Source: Sarcina ventriculi (GTDB taxonomy: Bacteria > Bacillota > Clostridia > Clostridiales > Clostridiaceae). Taken from it: 64,000 nt of DNA. Shown piece after piece: positions 16,989 to 23,659 of the stretch (its first letter is position 1; each line of letters starts with the position of its first letter). The DNA lies in contig NZ_UAUL01000001.1 in assembly GCF_900456775.1 (NCBI RefSeq), positions 62,001-126,000 of the forward strand, written 5' to 3'. A program made the position numbers and the translations under genes. A model generated the notes under the pieces. The model saw only the letters and a list, made by a program, of their open reading frames with translations, made no database searches and was not told where the DNA came from.

Positions 16989-17741
16989 CTATTCTTCATT
17001 ATCTTTAAGAACTTTTAATACATTAAACATATCTTTTAATTCTTCCTTTGTTATAGAATCAAAATCATCTAATCTAATTTTAATGTTATCAATAATATCA
17101 TTTTTATATGTATTTTTTTGCTTTTTACTATTTGTTAGAAAAAAAGTTGCTATTGTTGCTGTTAATAACCCTACAAAACCAATCCCTACTATCATTAAAA
17201 AAACAGCTATTATTCTTCCTCCTAAGGTTTTAGGAATTACATCTCCATATCCAACCGTTGTGGCAGTTACAAAACTCCACCACAATGCATTGCTAAAACT
17301 AATATCTTCCATTAACGATATACCTATAGAGCCTAAAATAATTATAATAGCTACAAAATAAACTCCATATGCAAAATTATTTGTTCTTAAAAATTCTCTA
17401 GTTCTATACTGAAATTTACTAATTAAAACTAACATTCTAGTTCCTTTAAAAATATTTATTATTCTCGTAAATTTGACTAATCTCGCTATCCTTAGCGTCT
17501 TAAACAGAGAATTAAGTGGAATTATTGATAACAAATCAATAATATTGTTTTTCATAAACTTTATCTTATCTTTGCTTATCAATAATCTTATAAAATAGTC
17601 TATACAAAATATAATCCATATTACTGTATCTATTATTTCAAATATTCTTAATATTTTATCTGGTATTGATATTAACATTCCACTTATAATTAAAACAACA
17701 ACTATTATAGCTAAAGTCCCCATAAACATGTCATATTTCAT
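16989..17741 (-). CDS. Voltage-gated potassium channel family protein
   Basis: A 250-residue six-helix channel subunit. Helices S1-S3 lie in about 8-75. The S4-like helix has regularly spaced arginines and lysines (KTLRIARLVKFTRIINIFKGTR, 81-102). The pore loop has the potassium filter TTVGYGD (161-167), followed by S6 to about 207 and a cytoplasmic tail. It would pass K+ across the membrane. The ATG at 17741 has no near SD. An AGGAGAG lies 35 bases upstream, next to a five-codon frame (ATG AAA AAT TTT AGA TAA), so translation may be coupled to that short frame. An in-frame TGA upstream excludes a longer protein. Confidence 0.88.
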   Translation of the reverse strand: MKYDMFMGTLAIIVVVLIISGMLISIPDKILRIFEIIDTVIWIIFCIDYFIRLLISKDKIKFMKNNIIDLLSIIPLNSLFKTLRIARLVKFTRIINIFKGTRMLVLISKFQYRTREFLRTNNFAYGVYFVAIIIILGSIGISLMEDISFSNALWWSFVTATTVGYGDVIPKTLGGRIIAVFLMIVGIGFVGLLTATIATFFLTNSKKQKNTYKNDIIDNIKIRLDDFDSITKEELKDMFNVLKVLKDNEE

Positions 17742-17878
17742 TCGTAACTTTTTTATATTATCTAAAATTTTTCATCTCTCCTAACCTTTGCTTTTTTATT
17801 TATTATACCCCCTTTGAAATATATTATTATATTCTAAAATTTCTATAAATTACATATAGATTTTACTAATAAAAATAT

Positions 17879-17915
17879 AAAAGACAAGATATAAACATCT
17901 TGTCCTTTATATTTT
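17879..17915 (-). terminator. Intrinsic terminator of the deacetylase gene
   Basis: Minus-strand hairpin AGGACAAGATG...TATCTTGTCTTTT followed by a T-rich stretch. Confidence 0.8.
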
Positions 17916-17958
17916 CAATAAAATAAAATTTAATTTTATTTACATTTCTAAAATTTTA

Positions 17959-18957
17959 TTAATTTAAAGTCCCTTGCCCTTGGTTTGAACCTGTTGTAGT
18001 TGTATATGATAAATTATCAAATGAACTAGTAGGAGCATTTTCAATAACCATAAATTTATATCCTGCATCTTTAAGATCCTTTATAAGAGAAGGAAGAGCT
18101 TCAACTGTATCTTTTTTAGTTGAAGAATCATGCATTATTATTACTGGTTGATTCATGTTCTTTATATGATCCATAACATTATCTACTAAAGCTTGAGTTG
18201 ACATTTGTCCACTAGTTGTAGCATCTCCTGTTTCATCATCCCAATCTATAGATGTTATATGTTCCTCATCAAGAGCCTTATTAAGTGCAGTTAAGTTAGG
18301 ATCTTTATAATAACTTCTAGACATATAACCACCTGGAAGTCTTAAAACTCTTGCATCAAAATTTGCACCTAAAACACTTTGTAAAACCTTATTAGTTTCA
18401 TTTATTTCATTCATTGTATTAGTAACATTTAAAACATTATGAGGATATAATATTTTATAATCATGAGTATAAGAATGATTTGCTATAGCATTTCCTTGAT
18501 AAAGTTCATCCTTAACTACTTGTTGCATTTCAGGATTATTAGCTATTTGATTTCCTATAAGGAAAAATGTAGCATGTACATCATTTTCTTTTAATATTTT
18601 TAATATTTCTTCTGAATTTTTACTTGGACCATCATCAAAAGTTAAAAATACTTCTTTTGTTTTAAGATTTGAATGACCTGCTAATATTTCTGCAACTTCA
18701 TTTGCAGGAACTGCATAACTTTTAGCAGATTCTATTATATTATCTCCTGGAACTATTTGATTTCCATTAGTAGTAGTGCTTGTACTATTTGTGTTTGTCG
18801 TACTACTTGAACTTGTTGTGTTACTGCTAACATTTTTTGATAAATTTTTTGATGAATGTGCAAAACTATAAATTAAAGATGCTATTATAATAATTATTAT
18901 TATTAAAATTATTCCAAAAAACAATCTACGCATCATAAATTTTTTCTTTCCATCCAT
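17959..18957 (-). CDS. Membrane-anchored polysaccharide deacetylase (NodB domain)
   Basis: A 332-residue protein with a short basic N-terminus, one membrane helix (11-33) and an S/T/N-rich linker (about 38-66). The extracellular NodB domain (100-310) has TFDDGP (D108/D109), HSYTH (H161, H165), RLPGG (206-210) and IIMHDS (H276), which supply the metal site and the catalytic base and acid. It should remove acetyl groups from cell-wall sugars, most likely N-acetylglucosamine of peptidoglycan as in PgdA. The gene stands alone with its own terminator. The exact polymer is inference. Confidence 0.88.
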   Translation of the reverse strand: MDGKKKFMMRRLFFGIILIIIIIIIASLIYSFAHSSKNLSKNVSSNTTSSSSTTNTNSTSTTTNGNQIVPGDNIIESAKSYAVPANEVAEILAGHSNLKTKEVFLTFDDGPSKNSEEILKILKENDVHATFFLIGNQIANNPEMQQVVKDELYQGNAIANHSYTHDYKILYPHNVLNVTNTMNEINETNKVLQSVLGANFDARVLRLPGGYMSRSYYKDPNLTALNKALDEEHITSIDWDDETGDATTSGQMSTQALVDNVMDHIKNMNQPVIIMHDSSTKKDTVEALPSLIKDLKDAGYKFMVIENAPTSSFDNLSYTTTTGSNQGQGTLN

Positions 18958-19116
18958 TTTTATCCCTCCTAATTATGTAAAATAATAAAGCCATTAAAAT
19001 TATATTATATACAATTGAATACATCTACATAATATATTAATTTTAATATTTATTTAACATTTTATTAACATAAAGTTAATATTTAAAATTGCTTATTTTT
19101 TTATATTTAATATAAA

Positions 19117-19146
19117 AAAGACTATATACCAGTGTATATAGTCTTT
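19117..19146 (-). terminator. Intrinsic terminator of the GGGtGRT operon
   Basis: Arms AAAGACTATATAC and GTATATAGTCTTT with a 4-base loop, followed on the minus strand by TTTATATT. Confidence 0.88.
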
Positions 19147-19189
19147 ACAAAAACATATTTTTAAATTGCTATGTTTTGCGCAATAATTA

Positions 19190-20191
19190 CTATTTATTAG
19201 AAGCTTCTTCAACAGCAACAGCAACAGCAACAGTAGCTCCTACCATTGGGTTGTTACCCATTCCGATAAGACCCATCATTTCAACGTGAGCTGGAACTGA
19301 TGATGAACCTGCAAATTGTGCATCTGAGTGCATTCTTCCCATAGTATCTGTCATACCATAAGAAGCTGGACCTGCAGCCATGTTATCTGGGTGAAGAGTT
19401 CTTCCTGTACCACCACCTGATGCAACTGAGAAGTATTTCTTACCTTGTTCAACACATTCTTTTTTGTATGTTCCAGCAACTGGATGTTGGAATCTAGTTG
19501 GGTTAGTTGAGTTACCAGTAATTGATACGTCAACTCCTTCATGATGCATTATAGCAACACCTTCTCTAACGTCGTCAGCACCATAGCATTTAACCTTAGC
19601 TCTTGGTCCGTTTGAGTATGGAGTTTCTTTAACTATTTTAAGTTCTCCAGTGTAGTAATCAAATTTAGTTTGAACATAAGTGAATCCGTTAATTCTTGAG
19701 ATTATAAATGCAGCATCTTTTCCAAGACCGTTTAATATAACTCTTAATGGTTCTTTTCTTACTTTGTTAGCAGCTTCAGCTATTTTGATAGCTCCTTCAG
19801 CAGCAGCGAAAGATTCGTGTCCTGCTAAGAATGCGAAACATTTAGTTTCTTCTCTTAAAAGCATAGCTCCAAGATTTCCGTGTCCTAAACCAACTTTTCT
19901 ATCATCTGCAACTGATCCTGGAATACAGAAAGCTTGTAATCCTTCTCCGATTGCTTCAGCAGCATCAGCAGCCTTTTTGCAGCCTTTCTTTATTGCTATA
20001 GCAGCACCTAAAGTGTAAGCCCATCCAGCGTTTTCAAATGCTATTGGTTGAGTTTCCTTAACTATTTTGTAAGGATCTATTCCTATAGATGCACAAACTT
20101 CTTTAGCATCTTCTATTTTTTCCATTCCGTATTTATTTAATACTGGAGTGATTTGGTCAATTCTTCTTTCATAACTTTCAAATAATGCCAT
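19190..20191 (-). CDS. GGGtGRT family protein of unknown function
   Basis: A 333-residue soluble protein. It carries the motif that names the family, SVASGGGTGRTLHPDN (about 256-271), and other glycine-rich conserved stretches: GLGHGNLGAMLLREETKCFAFLAGHE and HVEMMGLIGMGNNPMVGATVAVAVAVEEA. It has few cysteines, so it is probably not itself an Fe-S protein. It follows the NifU-like gene by 27 bases and shares its promoter and leader. The same pairing is known in other anaerobes, but no reaction has been assigned. Codons here (GCAGCAGCA, GGT) look like those of a strongly expressed gene compared with neighbours. Confidence 0.85.
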   Translation of the reverse strand: MALFESYERRIDQITPVLNKYGMEKIEDAKEVCASIGIDPYKIVKETQPIAFENAGWAYTLGAAIAIKKGCKKAADAAEAIGEGLQAFCIPGSVADDRKVGLGHGNLGAMLLREETKCFAFLAGHESFAAAEGAIKIAEAANKVRKEPLRVILNGLGKDAAFIISRINGFTYVQTKFDYYTGELKIVKETPYSNGPRAKVKCYGADDVREGVAIMHHEGVDVSITGNSTNPTRFQHPVAGTYKKECVEQGKKYFSVASGGGTGRTLHPDNMAAGPASYGMTDTMGRMHSDAQFAGSSSVPAHVEMMGLIGMGNNPMVGATVAVAVAVEEASNK

Positions 20192-20218
20192 AATAAAATT
20201 TCCTCCTTTACAAACTAA

Positions 20219-20911
20219 TTATTTAAGTCTTGGATTTATTAATTCTTTAGCGTCAGCAACTCTTCCGTATTGTCCTTTAGCTGCTTCTAATGCTTCATTA
20301 GCATCCATTCCTTTAGTGATGTTTTCCATCATTTTTCCAATGTTTACGAATTTATATCCGATTATTTGCTTATCTTCATCTAAAGCAACGTCAGTAACAT
20401 ATCCTTCAGTCATTTCTAAGTATCTAGGTCCTTTTTCAAGTGTTCCGTACATAGTACCAACCATTGATCTTAGACCTTTTCCTAAATCTTCAAGACCTGC
20501 TCCTATAGGTAGTCCACCTTCTGAGAAAGCAGTTTGAGTTCTTCCATAAACTATTTGAAGGAATAATTCCCTCATTGCAGTATTTATAGCATCACAAACT
20601 AAGTCTGTGTTTAACGCTTCTAATATTGTTTTTCCTGGTAGTATTTCTGAAGCCATTGCAGCTGAGTGTGTCATTCCTGAGCAACCTATAGTTTCAACTA
20701 ATGCTTCTTGTATTAATCCATCTTTAACATTTAAAGTTAATTTACAAGCCCCTTGTTGTGGTGCACACCATCCTATACCATGAGTTAAGCCTGATATATC
20801 TTTAACTTCTTTAGCTTGTACCCATTTTCCTTCTGCAGGGATTGGTGCTGGGCCATGATTTGGTCCTTTAGCAACTACACACATTTCTTGAACTTCGCTT
20901 GAATACATCAT
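20219..20911 (-). CDS. NifU/IscU-like iron-sulfur cluster scaffold homologue
   Basis: A 230-residue protein related to IscU/NifU scaffolds: GACKLTLNVKDGLIQEALVETIGCSGMTHSAAMASEILPGKTILEAL, with cysteines at 49, 56, 77 and 106, of which C56, C77 and C106 occupy scaffold-like positions. It is longer than IscU (about 130) with extra C-terminal helices. It may bind a cluster for a partner protein, most simply the GGGtGRT protein encoded next. Two ATG codons stand in tandem (20911 and 20908) behind GGGAGGAG. It is the first gene after a strong promoter and a structured leader. Confidence 0.8.
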   Translation of the reverse strand: MMYSSEVQEMCVVAKGPNHGPAPIPAEGKWVQAKEVKDISGLTHGIGWCAPQQGACKLTLNVKDGLIQEALVETIGCSGMTHSAAMASEILPGKTILEALNTDLVCDAINTAMRELFLQIVYGRTQTAFSEGGLPIGAGLEDLGKGLRSMVGTMYGTLEKGPRYLEMTEGYVTDVALDEDKQIIGYKFVNIGKMMENITKGMDANEALEAAKGQYGRVADAKELINPRLK

Positions 20912-21029
20912 ATTGTTTTCTCCTCCCTAAAAAATAAATTATAACCACAATTTATTTTAGTAGCTACAGTATTTTCTTTTAAACAGGGACTATTTTAGTC
21001 CCTGTGGGTAATTTATTGAACACCCACCT
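20912..21029 (-). promoter_or_regulatory. Structured 5' leader of the NifU-like/GGGtGRT operon (candidate cis-regulatory RNA)
   Basis: From the predicted transcription start near 21029, the 118-base leader folds into three consecutive hairpins. Stem 1 pairs GTGGGT (21022-21027) with ACCCAC (21004-21009), 12-base loop. Stem 2 pairs CAGGGACTA with TAGTCCCTG (20984-21004) and abuts stem 1, so they can stack. Stem 3 pairs 20949-20958 with 20931-20940, 8-base loop, and ends 4 bases before the SD GGGAGGAG. Stem 3 could limit ribosome access. It does not match a riboswitch class I know. Confidence 0.6.
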
Positions 21030-21033
21030 CTAT

Positions 21034-21062
21034 ATTCTAACAAAATAACACCAAAGTAACAA
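21034..21062 (-). promoter_or_regulatory. Promoter of the NifU-like/GGGtGRT operon
   Basis: Minus strand TTGTTA, 17-base spacer, TAGAAT, with a TG one base before the -10 (extended -10). The predicted start falls exactly at the base of the first leader hairpin. Confidence 0.7.
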
Positions 21063-21206
21063 CATCTTTTCGTTGAATTTTCAAAAAAATTTTATAATTT
21101 AATCTTATATATCTAAAATTTATCATTTTTCTCAAAAAAAATTTATAATTTGATATAAATATTTCCTTGCATTATTTATTTAAGTATGTTAAAATATATT
21201 TGTAAT

Positions 21207-21291
21207 GCCGAAGTGGCGGAATGGCAGACGCAGCGGACTCAAAATCCGCCGACCACAAATCGTATGGGTTCGACTCCCATCTTCGGCACCA
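21207..21291 (+). tRNA. tRNA-Leu (anticodon CAA)
   Basis: An 85-base cloverleaf with a long variable arm. Acceptor GCCGAAG pairs with CTTCGGC, discriminator A is followed by an encoded CCA. The anticodon stem GCGGA/TCCGC encloses loop CTCAAAA, giving anticodon CAA at 21240-21242, which reads TTG. The T arm contains GGTTCGACTCC. Confidence 0.97.
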
Positions 21292-21310
21292 ATTAAAAGC
21301 AATGGCTTTA

Positions 21311-21344
21311 AAGGATATAACAAATTATGTTATATCCTTTTTTT
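21311..21344 (+). terminator. Intrinsic terminator after tRNA-Leu
   Basis: Arms AAGGATATAAC and GTTATATCCTT with a 7-base loop, then a T-run. Confidence 0.9.
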
Positions 21345-21434
21345 ATTCTATAAATATCAATGACAAATTAGTATTATAAAATAAATACAATGCTATTAAT
21401 AATTATATATTAATATTTTAAAATAATAATAAAG

Positions 21435-21470
21435 AAAGACTAAGCAATATATTAACTTAGTCTTTTTTAA
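21435..21470. terminator. Terminator of the radical SAM gene (minus strand)
   Basis: Arms AAAGACTAAG and CTTAGTCTTT with a 11-base loop; T residues follow on both strands. Confidence 0.75.
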
Positions 21471-21498
21471 TCATTAATTTAATTGATATTACTCATTC

Positions 21499-22188
21499 TT
21501 ATTTTTTTAATAATTCTTGTGAAATTTCTTTAAATTTTTCATCACTTATTCCAAGTTTCTTTTTAAAAATGTCATCATCCATTCTTGCAACAATTATTTT
21601 ATCAGGAGATATTTGTTTAATTACCTCTTTCAATTTTTTAACTGATTCTTCATCATCATTATATCCTTTAATAATAGTAACCTCAAATATAAATCTACCT
21701 TTATATTGTTTATTAAAAGAAATCATATTGTTAATATATTTTTCTAAAGTATACCCATCAATAGGTCGTTGGATTTTTTGAAAATCCTCCTCTGTTATTA
21801 CCTTTATCTCTCCAACAATTTCATCGCACTTATTTGCAATTTTTATAAACTCCTCTCTTCCTAATAAATATCCATTAGAAAGAAGTCTTACAGATACTCC
21901 TTTGTTTTTTATAAAATCAATAATATCTAAAATTTTATCATTTATAAAAGCTTCACCTTTTGAATTTATAAAAACTAATTCCGCCTTTGTTTCGTCAATT
22001 TTCTTATTTAATTCTGCCAAAGAAATGTCAATTTCATCAAATGATTTTTGTGTATCTACTTTATTTTTAGATCTTCCAATAGGACAAAATATACAATCAA
22101 AATTACAATGTTTTTCTGGAAGTATATTAACCTCTAACACCTTTTTCCCTTCTTCTATATAAACATCTTTATATGTAAAATTATTCAT
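21499..22188 (-). CDS. Radical SAM protein
   Basis: A 229-residue radical S-adenosylmethionine protein. The [4Fe-4S] ligands are C28, C32 and C35 in KHCNFDCIFCPIG (CxxxCxxC). The SAM-binding region follows, with FINSKGEAFINDKILDIIDFI and VRLLSNGYLL. It is short, close to a minimal partial barrel, and lacks an obvious extra cluster domain. Related single-domain proteins are uncharacterised. It is 15 bases downstream of the B3/4 gene and probably co-transcribed, but this neighbour does not suggest a substrate. AGGAGG precedes the ATG. Confidence 0.85.
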   Translation of the reverse strand: MNNFTYKDVYIEEGKKVLEVNILPEKHCNFDCIFCPIGRSKNKVDTQKSFDEIDISLAELNKKIDETKAELVFINSKGEAFINDKILDIIDFIKNKGVSVRLLSNGYLLGREEFIKIANKCDEIVGEIKVITEEDFQKIQRPIDGYTLEKYINNMISFNKQYKGRFIFEVTIIKGYNDDEESVKKLKEVIKQISPDKIIVARMDDDIFKKKLGISDEKFKEISQELLKK

Positions 22189-22203
22189 TTTTTCCTCCTA
22201 ACC

Positions 22204-22911
22204 CTACTCTATTTCAGTACTTTTATTGTTAATATCTAAAATTTCTATTTTATATGTTCCACCTAAATTATCTTTAATTCTTTCTCCTAATTCTTCTAAA
22301 GCATTTTTCAAATCTTTTATCCTTTGACTATCTACCAATTCCATACATAAAATTGCGTTTTTTGTGTTTTCAGTTAACATAGTTCTTACTGATTCTCTCC
22401 AATTTAAACATCTGCATATCGCTCCTTTATCATCTTTATAAACTATTTCTCCTTCATAAGGTTGTGCGCTTTCATTGCTTCCAAGTGTAATAAAATTTTC
22501 ATTTCCAACAGCTTTAGTTAATCTTATATCTCCAACAAATTTGTCTATATCTTCTCCTCCACAAGGAAGAGCATAACTTAATGATATAGAATTATAAATA
22601 TCAACTAAGGGATTTATTCTTCCTAAATGATTTCCATTATATATTCTCTTTAATAACGCTTCTATTGATGCTCTTGCACCTTTTTTTGTTTTAAATTTTT
22701 TAAACGCATCTCTCCAAACCTTTATTACTTCATTATCACTAAAATTCGCATTTTCAAGATAATTCATAGCTTCTTTCTCTGCATTTAAAATCATATTTTC
22801 ATATTTTTTGTCATCCTGTATAAAGTTATTTATACCTCGACATACTACAACCCCTATTTTCGCTTCGGGAAATATATCCCAAAAATCATTTTCTATAATT
22901 ATTTTTTTCAT
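22204..22911 (-). CDS. B3/4 domain protein (phenylalanyl-tRNA synthetase beta-like)
   Basis: A 235-residue protein made of a B3/4 domain, the editing-type fold of phenylalanyl-tRNA synthetase beta: IGVVVCRGINN, AFKKFKTKKGARASIEALLKRIYNG and NPLVDIYNSISLSYALPCGGEDIDKF. Free-standing forms are thought to bind or check aminoacyl-tRNA or free amino acids, but this is not proved for this group. It precedes the radical SAM gene on the same strand. AAAAGGAG lies at good distance from the ATG. Confidence 0.85.
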   Translation of the reverse strand: MKKIIIENDFWDIFPEAKIGVVVCRGINNFIQDDKKYENMILNAEKEAMNYLENANFSDNEVIKVWRDAFKKFKTKKGARASIEALLKRIYNGNHLGRINPLVDIYNSISLSYALPCGGEDIDKFVGDIRLTKAVGNENFITLGSNESAQPYEGEIVYKDDKGAICRCLNWRESVRTMLTENTKNAILCMELVDSQRIKDLKNALEELGERIKDNLGGTYKIEILDINNKSTEIE

Positions 22912-22949
22912 AAAAATTCTCCTTTTTTTTAATTTTTATACATTGTATT

Positions 22950-23270
22950 TTAGTTTGAAGATAGCATTTTCAAACCAATAATACCTACTACGATTAATAT
23001 AATACAAAATATTTGCATTATATTAACTGTTTATTTAAACAAAATTATGCTAAATATTACAGTTCCTACTGTTCCTATACCAGTCCATATAGCATATGCA
23101 CTACCAAGTGGCAAACTTTTTATTGATATTGATAAAAAATAAAAACTTGCAATTAATCCTATAATCGTTAATATACTAGGTATTAAATTTGTAAATCCTT
23201 TAGAATATTTAAGTTCAATAGCCCACATCACTTCAAAAAGACCAACAATTATTAAAAATAACCATTTCAT
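22950..23270 (-). pseudogene. SMR family (Gdx-like) guanidinium exporter interrupted by a stop codon
   Basis: From the ATG at 23270 (SD GGAGGA) the frame encodes a small multidrug resistance protein: MKWLFLIIVGLFEVMWAIELKYS with the essential glutamate in helix 1, then GSAYAIWTGIGTVGTVIFSIILFK. A TAA then stops it after 79 residues. Behind this stop the same frame continues for 26 codons as TVNIMQIFCIILIVVGIIGLKMLSSN, a normal fourth SMR helix, to a proper stop at 22950. One base change (for example from GAA, the usual residue here) explains the break. Without helix 4 the protein should not dimerise normally. The upstream guanidine-I riboswitch identifies the original substrate as guanidinium. 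Confidence 0.85.
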
Positions 23271-23299
23271 ATATTCCTCCACAAATGAAAATTTAAAAT

Positions 23300-23363
23300 T
23301 ATTTTAATAATATTTCCTACATTAAAACTATAAAAAAAAGCCATAGGAAATATTATTAAAATA
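23300..23363. repeat. Exact 20-bp inverted repeat overlapping the riboswitch terminator
   Basis: Arms at 23300-23319 and 23344-23363 are perfectly complementary over 20 bases and flank the T-run of the guanidine riboswitch terminator. The 5' arm in the RNA is shared with the terminator stem, so the longer helix can only form after read-through and would compete with terminator pairing. Confidence 0.7.
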
Positions 23364-23455
23364 TCTCCCAGGCTTTTCTCCCTCCGTGTACACATAAATG
23401 TGCGTTTCCTCTCGGACCTGTCCAAAGATTCATCTTTGCGGAACCCTAGAAAACT
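23331..23455 (-). promoter_or_regulatory. Guanidine-I (ykkC) riboswitch with terminator
   Basis: On the minus strand the conserved ykkC elements occur in order: CTAGGGTTCCG, GGTCCGAGAGGAAACG, ACACGGAGGGAGAAAAGCC and TGGGAGA (23449-23362). A terminator overlaps the 3' end: GCC-TGGGA-GATATT pairs with AATATTTCC-TATGGC and is followed by a long T-run. Guanidine binding would prevent termination and allow expression of the SMR gene 60 bases downstream. The gene served is the exporter broken by a stop codon. Confidence 0.92.
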
Positions 23456-23621
23456 TAAATATATTTAAAACATAATTTACAAATCTTTTAAAATATGTGC
23501 TAATTCTATCACAACTTTAACATAAAATCAATCATAAATTTGCAATTTTCGAAATAAAATTTCATTTTTACTTTTACTTTATTTAGTTTTATTGTATAAT
23601 TAATTTATTATTAGTTTTTTA

Positions 23622-23645
23622 TTCTATAAAATATATTTTATAGAA
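23622..23645 (+). repeat. Perfect 24-bp palindrome in the leader of the GH16 gene
   Basis: The half-site TTCTATAAAATA is followed by its exact complement without a loop. It lies between a TATAAT at 23595-23600 and the SD (AAAGG, 23648), so it may be an operator or an RNA hairpin just before the ribosome site. Confidence 0.5.
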
Positions 23646-23659
23646 ATAAAGGATTTATT

